From SAR324 cluster bacterium (GTDB taxonomy: Bacteria > SAR324 > NAC60-12): a stretch of 32,734 bases of DNA. Positions 20,168 to 26,851 of this stretch are shown in pieces. Location: assembly GCA_016764995.1 (NCBI GenBank), contig JAESQU010000143.1:1-32734 (forward strand). The letters run 5' to 3'. A program made the translations under genes and the position numbers. The notes below the pieces were generated by a model that was not told where the DNA came from, did no database searches, and saw nothing but the letters and a program-made list of their open reading frames with translations. Position 1 is the stretch's first letter, and each line of letters starts with the position of its first letter.

Positions 20168-21024
20168 GTCAGCAGATGATTTCACAAAAAATAATTACTG
20201 TTGGTGATTTGAAATTAGGCAACGAAAAACCTTTCGTGCTCGTCGGTGGAATCAATGTGATTGAATCCGAAAGCATGGCTTTGAAAGTTGCTGAGACTTT
20301 CAAATCAGTTACCGAGCGTCTCGGAATTCCCTTTATTTTCAAAGCCTCATTCGACAAAGCAAACCGGTCTTCAATCGATTCATTCCGGGGTCCGGGACTG
20401 GAAAAAGGTTTACGGATTCTGGAAAAAGTTAAATCCGAAATTGAGGTTCCCATCCTGACCGACATTCATGAAGCGCAACAGGCCGCACTCGCCGCGGAAG
20501 TCGCGGACATTCTGCAGCTTCCGGCATTTCTGTCCCGTCAAACGGATTTGGTGGTAGCTCTGGCAAAAACAAAAGCGGTTATCAATATCAAAAAAGCACA
20601 GTTTCTTGCTCCACAGGAAATGGGAAATATTATCAAAAAATGTGAAAATTCCGGCAACGCTCAGCTCATTCTGTGCGAGCGTGGTTCAAGCTTTGGTTAC
20701 AACAATTTAGTGGTTGATATGCTCGGATTTTCGGGGCTGAAAGAATTTGCTTATCCGGTACTGTTTGACGTAACTCACGCGCTACAACGTCCGGGAGGTT
20801 TGGGGGACGCCGCGGCGGGACGGCGTGAATCTGTCCGCGAATTGGCCTTGGCGGGATTGTCACAAAAAATTGCCGGACTCTTTCTCGAGGCTCATCCGGA
20901 ACCTGAAAAAGCGCTTTGTGATGGACCCTGCGCACTTCGGCTGAATCAGCTCGAAGCATTTCTAAAGCAAATGAAAGCAATGGATGATTTGGTCAAAACT
21001 TTTGAACCACTCGACACAGCTTAA
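20164..21024 (+). CDS. kdsA: 2-dehydro-3-deoxyphosphooctonate aldolase (Kdo-8-phosphate synthase)
   Basis: KdsA condenses PEP with arabinose-5-phosphate to give Kdo-8-phosphate for the LPS inner core. The 286-aa sequence carries [63 protein letters not shown] and [16 protein letters not shown]. At the position that is Cys in metal-dependent enzymes (AGPC) it has N31 in VGGINVIES, the hallmark of the metal-independent class as in E. coli (GGMN). The start at 20164 overlaps the MetE-like stop by 4 nt. It implies a Gram-negative outer membrane. No other Kdo gene is in the window. Confidence 0.97.
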   Translation: MSQQMISQKIITVGDLKLGNEKPFVLVGGINVIESESMALKVAETFKSVTERLGIPFIFKASFDKANRSSIDSFRGPGLEKGLRILEKVKSEIEVPILTDIHEAQQAALAAEVADILQLPAFLSRQTDLVVALAKTKAVINIKKAQFLAPQEMGNIIKKCENSGNAQLILCERGSSFGYNNLVVDMLGFSGLKEFAYPVLFDVTHALQRPGGLGDAAAGRRESVRELALAGLSQKIAGLFLEAHPEPEKALCDGPCALRLNQLEAFLKQMKAMDDLVKTFEPLDTA

Positions 21025-21053
21025 AAACTTAACCTTTAATTTGAAACTACTTT

Positions 21054-21413
21054 ATGACTCAACATTATCAGGGTAAATGTCACTGCGGAGCCGTCCGCTT
21101 TTCTTATCAAGGCGAGGAAATCAGCATAGGAATCCGTTGCAATTGTTCAATCTGTGTCCGAAAAGGTGCACTGATGACGACAGAAGCGATTGCGCCGGAA
21201 AATATGAAAATTGATAGGGAAGAAGGCGCTTTAGGACTTTACGAATTCGGCACAAAAACAGCGAAACATTATTTTTGCAAAAAATGCGGAATTTATACTT
21301 TTCATCAAACTTTACGGCAGCCCGGTTTTTACAAAGCAAACATCGGTTGTCTGGAAGGAGTAGATTCGTCTGTAATCGAAGTGATCAATTTTGATGGTAA
21401 AAACTTACTTTGA
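21054..21413 (+). CDS. GFA/CENP-V domain zinc-binding protein
   Basis: A 119-aa protein of the glutathione-dependent formaldehyde-activating (GFA) fold. Zinc ligands appear in the expected order: C9 and C11 (CHCG), C29, C31 and C34 (CNCSIC), C75 and C78 (CKKCG). The family covers many poorly characterised small enzymes, so true formaldehyde-glutathione chemistry cannot be inferred from the fold. It lies 29 nt after kdsA on the same strand and may share its transcript. Confidence 0.88.
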   Translation: MTQHYQGKCHCGAVRFSYQGEEISIGIRCNCSICVRKGALMTTEAIAPENMKIDREEGALGLYEFGTKTAKHYFCKKCGIYTFHQTLRQPGFYKANIGCLEGVDSSVIEVINFDGKNLL

Positions 21414-21479
21414 GTGGTGAGATCCTAAACCGGAAAGAGTTAAACTTTGACTGTTCTGCGAATAGTTAGCACTTAAATG

Positions 21480-21526
21480 TTGACATTACAACGTTATAAC
21501 ATTACGATGTCATTATACGTTACAAC
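21480..21526 (+). promoter_or_regulatory. Promoter with overlapping operator-like repeats for the RelBE-type pair
   Basis: A consensus TTGACA (21480-21485) is followed after 17 nt by TACGAT (21503-21508). The spacer and the region just downstream carry repeats: TTACAAC occurs twice (21486-21492 and 21520-21526), GTTATAAC (21493-21500) is a perfect 8-bp palindrome, and AACGTTATAAC (21490-21500) is an imperfect inverted match to ATTATACGTT (21512-21521). This fits autorepression by the ribbon-helix-helix antitoxin, as is known for such operons. Confidence 0.5.
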
Positions 21527-21547
21527 TCAAACACATGAGAAAGATCT

Positions 21548-21781
21548 ATGTCTGCACTAACTAAAAGATCAACAGTGTATTTCGACCCATCAATTCACAA
21601 TATTTTAAAAGTTAAAGCATTAGAATCATCCCGCTCAATCTCAGACCTCGTAAATGAAGCCCTGCTTCATGAACTTTCAGAAGATGCCGATGACCTGGAA
21701 GCCTTTGAACAAAGGGCTGCTGAGCCGTCCATTTCCTTTGAAGTCTTGGTGAAAGCTCTAAAAGCTGATGGGAAAATATAA
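21548..21781 (+). CDS. Ribbon-helix-helix antitoxin (RelB/CopG-like)
   Basis: A 77-aa protein whose N-terminal part (TKRSTVYFDPSIHNILK followed by ALESSRSISDLVNEAL) is a typical beta-strand/helix/helix DNA-binding unit of RHH antitoxins. The acidic C-terminal half (SEDADDLEAFEQR) would wrap the toxin. It overlaps the toxin gene by 14 nt, the usual arrangement for coupled antitoxin-toxin synthesis, and its promoter has operator-like repeats. Confidence 0.85.
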   Translation: MSALTKRSTVYFDPSIHNILKVKALESSRSISDLVNEALLHELSEDADDLEAFEQRAAEPSISFEVLVKALKADGKI

Positions 21782-22025
21782 GCTTAAAGTAAAAAAGTCA
21801 GCAGAGAAAGAACTGGGGAAAATACCAAAAAGAGAACTGATTAAAATCATCAATAAAATTCAGAGTCTTTCAGATGATCCACATCCGGAGGGAAGTATAA
21901 AACTTTCGAATCAGGAAAAGTACAGGCTGCGTGTAGGAAATTATCGAGTTTTATATAAAGTTGAAGACAATATCCTAACAATATTCATCGTTAAAATTGG
22001 ACACAGGAAGGATATTTATAGCTAA
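21768..22025 (+). CDS. RelE/ParE-superfamily toxin
   Basis: An 85-aa basic protein with the RelE-type core: KKSAEKELGKIPK at the N-terminus, DDPHPEGSIKL in the middle and YRLRVGNYRVLYKVEDN followed by IVKIGHRKDIY at the C-terminus. The R-x-GxYRV and GHR-x-xIY residues are those associated with ribosome-dependent mRNA cleavage in RelE relatives; DNA-gyrase-targeting ParE members share the fold, so the target is not certain. It is translated in overlap with the antitoxin. Confidence 0.88.
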   Translation: MGKYKLKVKKSAEKELGKIPKRELIKIINKIQSLSDDPHPEGSIKLSNQEKYRLRVGNYRVLYKVEDNILTIFIVKIGHRKDIYS

Positions 22026-22114
22026 ATTGTCATGTCACGTGAACAGCTAAACGGCTTGTTAACTCAACTTGAAATATATTGAGTACATTTGCGAATGATA
22101 GAAAAAAGGCCTCA

Positions 22115-23416
22115 TTATAAAGTTGCCCTGTTTACCAAATCAAAAGCCATGCGTTCGGCCTCCCGCATGGTTTCCGCCACATCCATTGTTTTTAGTTCAT
22201 AATTCTCCATCAACACCTTGCCGTTGACCAGCACAGTACTCACGTCTGCAGCCTGTGCGGAATAGACAATCGAAGAAACAGGGTTATGACGCGGGAAATA
22301 GTGCGGTTTGGTCGCGTCCAGCAAAATCAAATCCGCGCGTTTGCCGACCTCAAGAGAGCCAATTTCATTTTCCAGTCCCAGCGCTTTTGCTCCGTTGATT
22401 GTGGCCATCCGTAAAACTTGCTGTGCCGGAACTGATTCTGCGTCTTCGGTAACGGCTTTGTTGACGAGTGCGGCGAGGTGCATTTCTTCAAATAAATTAA
22501 CATTGTTGTTACTGGCGGAACCGTCTGTGCCGAGCGCCACGTTGATACCTTTTTTCAGCATAGCGTGAATCGGAGCAAAGCCGTTGGCCAGTTTCATATT
22601 ACTTGTTGGATTATTGAGCACACTCACTTTGTGCTTTTCTAAAAGTTCAATATCCTCTGTCGAAACGTGAACACAGTGCGCGGCTGCGGTTCGGCATTCA
22701 AACATTCCTAAATCCGCCAGATGCTGAACTGGAGATTTTCCATATTTTTCGAGACTGTCCGCAACTTCCTGCCGACTTTCAGACAGGTGAATGTGAATTC
22801 CGGTTTTACGTTTCAGGGCTTCTTCGGTCGTTTCCCGCAAATATTCCGGACCGCACAAGTACATCGAATGTGGGCCGAAAAAAGCCTTGATCCGTCCATC
22901 TGCTTTGCCGTGCCATGAGTCGTGAAAGTCGATAGCGGCTTTCATGAATGTCGGCCCCAAATCATCAACTTCCAGCAATACTCCGCTCAAACAGGCACGG
23001 ATTCCGGACTCTTTTACCACAGTTGCAACTTCGTCCATGTAAAAATACATATCCGAAAAACAGCTTACTCCGGATTGAATCAATTCTATAATACCAAGTT
23101 TTGCACCCCAGTAAACATGTTCGGCATTGAGGTGGTCTTCCGCGGGTTTTATTTTTTCCATCAGCCATGGCCAGAACGGAAGATCATCGGCGTAATTCCG
23201 GAACAGCGACATTGGAATATGTGTGTGTGCGTTAACCAGTCCGGGCAGCGCAATTTGATCTGTTGCGTCAATCACTTTGTCTGCTTGAAAATTTTCCGGA
23301 ACCTTTCCAATTGCCTGAATGCGTCCATCTTCAAGTGCAATATCCGCGTTTTCCAACACTTCATTATGCTGATTGACCGTCAGGATTATCGCGTTTTTGA
23401 TTAGTAATTTCATCAT
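22115..23416 (-). CDS. mtaD: 5-methylthioadenosine/S-adenosylhomocysteine deaminase
   Basis: An amidohydrolase of 433 aa that deaminates MTA and SAH to the inosyl compounds. Metal and catalytic motifs are present: H64 and H66 (NAHTHIPM), GIHIHLSES, AAHCVHVS and GTDGSASNNN, with the family-typical LPGLVNAHTH entry and DLILLD...RHNPVSSIVYSA near the end. Two consecutive ATGs (23416 and 23413) are possible starts. It lies between two toxin-antitoxin loci on the opposite strand. With ahcY 2 kb away it suggests SAH recycling through deamination; related adenosine-type activities cannot be excluded. Confidence 0.9.
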   Translation of the reverse strand: MMKLLIKNAIILTVNQHNEVLENADIALEDGRIQAIGKVPENFQADKVIDATDQIALPGLVNAHTHIPMSLFRNYADDLPFWPWLMEKIKPAEDHLNAEHVYWGAKLGIIELIQSGVSCFSDMYFYMDEVATVVKESGIRACLSGVLLEVDDLGPTFMKAAIDFHDSWHGKADGRIKAFFGPHSMYLCGPEYLRETTEEALKRKTGIHIHLSESRQEVADSLEKYGKSPVQHLADLGMFECRTAAAHCVHVSTEDIELLEKHKVSVLNNPTSNMKLANGFAPIHAMLKKGINVALGTDGSASNNNVNLFEEMHLAALVNKAVTEDAESVPAQQVLRMATINGAKALGLENEIGSLEVGKRADLILLDATKPHYFPRHNPVSSIVYSAQAADVSTVLVNGKVLMENYELKTMDVAETMREAERMAFDLVNRATL

Positions 23417-23578
23417 GCTTTAAAAAATCTTCTTTGTTTTGACTTTCAGCAATTTAGAGAAAGTATTTGTTCCGATCTTTTAAGAAAAATAACAATAATT
23501 TTCCTGATTCCAGGACTGAAACTATACTAACAAATTTCTAATGAATTGTCATTCTCTCGCAGATTCAATTTCAGCATC

Positions 23579-23606
23579 TTGACATATTGTCAAAGGCTTT
23601 TACAAT
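23579..23606 (+). promoter_or_regulatory. Promoter of the AbiE-type operon with a dyad over the -35 box
   Basis: A perfect TTGACA (23579-23584) and TACAAT (23601-23606) are 16 nt apart. The -35 is itself the left arm of the inverted repeat TTGACA-TAT-TGTCAA (23579-23593). A repressor bound there would block RNA polymerase. The predicted start point is near 23613, about 155 nt before the antitoxin ATG. Confidence 0.6.
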
Positions 23607-23669
23607 TTTGCACAACTAGTAAGAAAAAGTTTTAGAGCGGCAAAAGAAAAAAATAAGTTTTTTTTGATT

Positions 23670-23685
23670 AAATCAATGTTGATTT
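23670..23685. repeat. Perfect 7-bp inverted repeat in the AbiE leader
   Basis: AAATCAA and TTGATTT flank a 2-nt centre. It lies inside the predicted transcript leader, so it could be a second operator or a weak RNA hairpin. AbiEi antitoxins of other bacteria are known to repress through inverted repeats near their own promoter. Confidence 0.4.
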
Positions 23686-23766
23686 TGAAATCTTGTAATC
23701 CTGTCTAATCATTTTTAAAAATTCTTTATACTTGCATATTATGGAAGTTTAGAGTATGTTTGATTC

Positions 23767-24420
23767 ATGCAAACTTTAACAAATATGATTATTGAGCACG
23801 GGCTAAGAGATCGAATTATTCGGATTAGTCAATTGAGTAGTTTAGTAGGTGGCAGTGAAGGACGACTTTATGGATTACTTAATCGTGCGTTAAGTAATGG
23901 GGAATTATTACGTCTGCAGCGCGGATTATACATTTTGGCGGACCGCTTTCGCCGAAACCAAGCTCACCCTTTTTCTCTCGCTAATGCCCTCATTCCAGGC
24001 AGTTATATTTCCTTTGAAACAGCATTATCTTTTCATAATTGGATTCCGGAACATGTCCTTACAACTGCTTGTGTGGTCCCTGGCAGAAAATCACAAAAAT
24101 ATGTAAATGAAAAAATTGGAAATTTTAGCTTTCATCCACTTGCCATAAATAAAGGCTACTTTTTAGAATTGGTGAACAGACACCATGTAGATGGACAGAC
24201 AATGTTGATTGCAAAACCTTGTCGTGCCTTAATGGACTTAATTTGCTTGAGGAAAATTGATTGGCAAGGAATGGGTTGGCAATCTGAAGGTTTACGTATT
24301 GATTCAGATTTGTTGCGTAGTATCACAAAAAAAGATTTAAAAATACTAATGCATGTTTACAAACATCAGCGGATTAAATCCTTTATCCGTTCAATGATTG
24401 AGGAGATATATTTTGATTGA
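23767..24420 (+). CDS. AbiEi-type antitoxin/transcriptional regulator
   Basis: A 217-aa protein with an N-terminal winged-helix-like segment (RIIRISQLSSLVGGSEGRLYGLLNRALSNGELLRLQRGLYIL, about residues 17-58), then the AbiEi core with the phrase SYISFETALSFHNWIPE and KPCRALMDLICLRK. In type IV AbiE systems this protein neutralises the nucleotidyltransferase toxin and represses the operon. Its 3' end overlaps the toxin gene by 8 nt, and the promoter has an inverted repeat over the -35 box. The assignment rests on motif order and the gene pair. Confidence 0.82.
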   Translation: MQTLTNMIIEHGLRDRIIRISQLSSLVGGSEGRLYGLLNRALSNGELLRLQRGLYILADRFRRNQAHPFSLANALIPGSYISFETALSFHNWIPEHVLTTACVVPGRKSQKYVNEKIGNFSFHPLAINKGYFLELVNRHHVDGQTMLIAKPCRALMDLICLRKIDWQGMGWQSEGLRIDSDLLRSITKKDLKILMHVYKHQRIKSFIRSMIEEIYFD

Positions 24421-25255
24421 ACTGATTCAGAAAAAAATTAGTGAGTTCAAAGCAAAGAATCAACTGGAAGAAGATCACGCCATTAGGGAAATTTTACAGG
24501 ATATTGCCTTGTATGGTTTGTGGCGCACTGGTTTTTTTGATGTTGCTGCGTTTCAGGGAGGGACAAGCTTACGGATTCTACATGGAATGTCAAGGTTTTC
24601 GGAAGACCTTGATTTTATATTAAAAACTCCGGACCTGAGTTTTAGCTGGTCGACATACCTAAGCGGGATGTCAGATTGTTTTGCAGAGTTCGGGCTCAAA
24701 TCGGAGATCCTGAACAAAGAAAAGATGGATCAACGTGTAAAGAAAGCTCTGATCAAAGATAACTCCATCGGCAAACAACTAAACCTTTCATTTTATCGCG
24801 AAAACCCTAATCGAAAACAAAAAATAAAACTGGTAATTGATGTCGATCCACCTTCAAATTCTTTTTTTGAAAACAGCTTTCTGGACTTTCCTTTGGATTT
24901 TGAAGTGTGCCACCAGGATTTGGAAAGTAACTTTGCTTTGAAAATACATGCCATGCTCTGTCGGCCATATCTGAAAGGGAGGGACTGGTTTGATTTTAGC
25001 TGGTATGTGAAAAATCAAATCCACCCAAATCTGCCTCACCTGCAGGCTGCACTTTTACAATGGGGGCCGTGGAAAAATCAAGAATTGAAGATTGATATAA
25101 AATGGCTTAAAAGTAAATTAACTGAAAAGATTCTGAAAATAAACTGGCAGGATGCTGCAATTGATGTTGAACGATTTCTAAGTGTTCAGGAACAGCACAG
25201 CTTAAAATTATGGAGTGTTAAGTTTTTCATACACAAAACAGATATGATGAACTAG
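24413..25255 (+). CDS. AbiEii/AbiGii-type nucleotidyltransferase toxin
   Basis: A 280-aa protein of the DNA-polymerase-beta-like nucleotidyltransferase fold: GGTSLRILHGMSRFSEDLDF (GGTS at residues 49-52, D65 and D67 as the metal-binding DxD), the third acidic strand VIDVD, and KGRDWFDFSWY, the family's motif IV. Homologues stop growth on phage infection by nucleotide transfer to tRNA or other targets. The frame can be read from a TTG at 24398, but TTG at 24413 has a good Shine-Dalgarno (AGGAG at 24401-24405, 7-nt spacing) and is preferred; either start overlaps the antitoxin stop. The toxin looks intact. Confidence 0.87.
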   Translation: MIELIQKKISEFKAKNQLEEDHAIREILQDIALYGLWRTGFFDVAAFQGGTSLRILHGMSRFSEDLDFILKTPDLSFSWSTYLSGMSDCFAEFGLKSEILNKEKMDQRVKKALIKDNSIGKQLNLSFYRENPNRKQKIKLVIDVDPPSNSFFENSFLDFPLDFEVCHQDLESNFALKIHAMLCRPYLKGRDWFDFSWYVKNQIHPNLPHLQAALLQWGPWKNQELKIDIKWLKSKLTEKILKINWQDAAIDVERFLSVQEQHSLKLWSVKFFIHKTDMMN

Positions 25256-25273
25256 TAAAAAGTCCTAAAGTCG

Positions 25274-25293
25274 TGTCATTGCTTGCGAAGCTT
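25274..25293. repeat. Possible REP remnant or weak hairpin between converging genes
   Basis: TGTCATTGCTTGCGAAGCTT lies in the 45-bp gap between the AbiEii stop and the ahcY stop. GCTT and AAGC form a short stem and the start TGTCATTGC recalls a widespread class of bacterial palindromic repeats. The stem is too short and the T-run too broken to call it a terminator. Confidence 0.25.
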
Positions 25294-25300
25294 ATTTATA

Positions 25301-26551
25301 TCACTCCTCCCAGTTTTCCAGATATGCTTTTTGTTCCGGAAGTAGTTCGTCGATGGAAATGCCGGAACCTTTCAGTTTCAGGCGTGCGACTTCTTCATCA
25401 ATTTCATCTGGAACACGATGTACGTCTTTCTGTAAGGCAGTTCGATTTTGCACAACGTATTTTCCGGAAAGTGCCTGTAGCGCAAAACTGGTGTCCATGA
25501 TTTCCGCGGGATGACCGTCGGCGCAGGCGATGTTCACCAAATCTCCGCCTCCGAGCAAATTCAGCCAGCGTCCGTCCGCCATCCGAAAACCTTTAATGTT
25601 GTGACGCATTTCTCTTTGTTCAACTGCAATATTTTGCAATGCCTGCAAATCGAATTCGACTTTGAAATGTCCGGCATTGGCCAGAATCACTCCATCCTTC
25701 ATCCGTTCGTAATGTTCCCTGCGGATGACATGTTTCCCGCCTGTAACTGTCAGAATCATGTCCCCCTGCAAAACAGCTTCGTTCAAGGGCATCACCCGCA
25801 ATCCGTGCATTAGCGCATCAGCGGCTTTAATTGGATCAACTTCACAAACAATCACATTCGCGCCTAATCCTTTCGCTCGCTCAGCACAGCCTTTTCCGCA
25901 CCAGCCGAAACCGATTATCACCACTGTTTTTCCGCTGATGACCAAATTCGTGGTTCTCATCACTCCGTCCCAAACCGATTGTCCGGTTCCATGATAATTG
26001 TCGAATAGATATTTGCAACGGGCGTCATTGATTAAAATGACCGGAAACTCCAGGATGTCTGCTTTTGCTCTGGCTTTGGCACGGTGAACTCCGGTGGTTG
26101 TTTCCTCACATGCTCCCCAGACTTCCGGAAGTAATTCCTGACGCTTATTGTGCAGTAATTCTACTAAATCTCCGCCGTCGTCAATCACAATATTCGGCCG
26201 TAAATCAAGAGCCAGATTCATGTATTGTTGCATCTCTTCCGGAGTGGCTCCGTAACGGGCATAAACATGTAATCCTTCTTCCGCCAATGCGGCTACGACA
26301 TCGTCTTTGGTTGAATGCGGATTGCTTCCGGTAACCGCGACTTCCGCTCCGCCCGCAGCAAAGACCTGCGCCAAGTACGCTGTTTTTGCTTCAAGGTGAA
26401 TGCAGACCAAAACCCGCAAACCACTGAAATACTGCTGTTCGCGAAAATCATTTTCAATTTGACGCAGTATGGGCATATAGCGTTTTACCCATTCAATTTT
26501 CTGTTTTCCCTGTTCCGCCAATTGTGGTGCGGCAACGATATTTTCATGCAT
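25301..26551 (-). CDS. ahcY: Adenosylhomocysteinase, short (archaeal/Thermotoga-like) form
   Basis: AhcY hydrolyses S-adenosylhomocysteine to adenosine and homocysteine with tightly bound NAD. Visible: IHLEAKTAYLA, IDDGGDLVELLH, EETTTGV, YLFDNYHGTGQSVWDG, the Rossmann loop IGFGWCGKGCAERAKGLGA, ANAGHFKVEFD and the C-terminal VPDEIDEEVARLKL. The sequence follows the short type without the inserted segment of eukaryotic forms. The frame extends to a GTG at 26644 (447 aa), but residues 5-15 of that extension are encoded by an inverted intergenic repeat (26602-26631), and family members begin near the preferred ATG at 26551 (416 aa). With mtaD nearby, an S-inosylhomocysteine substrate is possible. 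Confidence 0.93.
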   Translation of the reverse strand: MHENIVAAPQLAEQGKQKIEWVKRYMPILRQIENDFREQQYFSGLRVLVCIHLEAKTAYLAQVFAAGGAEVAVTGSNPHSTKDDVVAALAEEGLHVYARYGATPEEMQQYMNLALDLRPNIVIDDGGDLVELLHNKRQELLPEVWGACEETTTGVHRAKARAKADILEFPVILINDARCKYLFDNYHGTGQSVWDGVMRTTNLVISGKTVVIIGFGWCGKGCAERAKGLGANVIVCEVDPIKAADALMHGLRVMPLNEAVLQGDMILTVTGGKHVIRREHYERMKDGVILANAGHFKVEFDLQALQNIAVEQREMRHNIKGFRMADGRWLNLLGGGDLVNIACADGHPAEIMDTSFALQALSGKYVVQNRTALQKDVHRVPDEIDEEVARLKLKGSGISIDELLPEQKAYLENWEE

Positions 26552-26601
26552 GTTTTGTTTGTTTTTCTTTTCTTTAGATAAAAAGTCCAAATGGTACTCT
26601 T

Positions 26602-26685
26602 GTTTGTCATTTACGCGAAAGTGGAAATCCATTATTTCAGACACTTACAAGTTCCTGGATTCCCACTTTCGTGGGAATGACAAAC
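26602..26685. repeat. REP-doublet-like element, two inverted 30-nt palindromic repeats
   Basis: The arm at 26656-26685 and the reverse complement of 26602-26631 agree at 26 of 30 bases; they are separated by 24 nt. The arm at 26656-26685 is itself palindromic (ATTCCCAC-TTTC-GTGGGAAT). The sequence type (GGATTCCC...GGGAATGACA) recalls REP-like repeats scattered in many proteobacterial genomes. The element lies just upstream of the preferred ahcY start and reads into the frame upstream of it. Confidence 0.75.
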
Positions 26686-26752
26686 TAATTACAAATATTC
26701 TTTTAGTTTGATGAACTTGAATATAATCAAATACTACCTTAAAGGTGTTTAA

Positions 26753-26819
26753 ACAAAGAGTTACTGAGAGCACGGTTAACTATTTATATTTTTTCTCTGC
26801 GTACTCTGTGACTCTGTGG
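26753..26819. repeat. Degenerate CTCTGTG-type inverted repeat
   Basis: The right part (26797-26819) is built of three near-tandem CTCTG(T/C)G units. Its reverse complement matches the left arm 26753-26775 at about 15 of 23 positions, with a 21-nt loop. Similar CACAGAG/CTCTGTG repeats are common between genes in several phyla. It lies between the TPR gene stop and the ahcY leader. Confidence 0.5.
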
Positions 26820-26851
26820 TAAATTTTATTTTTACCATCAAGTTCAGTCAA

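Larger units (their letters stand above)
23417..23766. other. AT-rich spacer between mtaD and the AbiE-type pair
   Basis: No gene is seen in these 350 bp. The right half contains the plus-strand promoter and the two inverted repeats listed separately. The left half (23417-23570) is AT-rich and presumably holds the mtaD promoter on the minus strand, but no hexamer pair stands out. Confidence 0.5.

Noticed and set aside
26552-26644. 31-residue N-terminal extension of AhcY from a GTG
   Set aside because: Part of it is encoded by an inverted intergenic repeat and short-type AhcY proteins begin near the ATG at 26551; kept as a finding, not as the annotated start.
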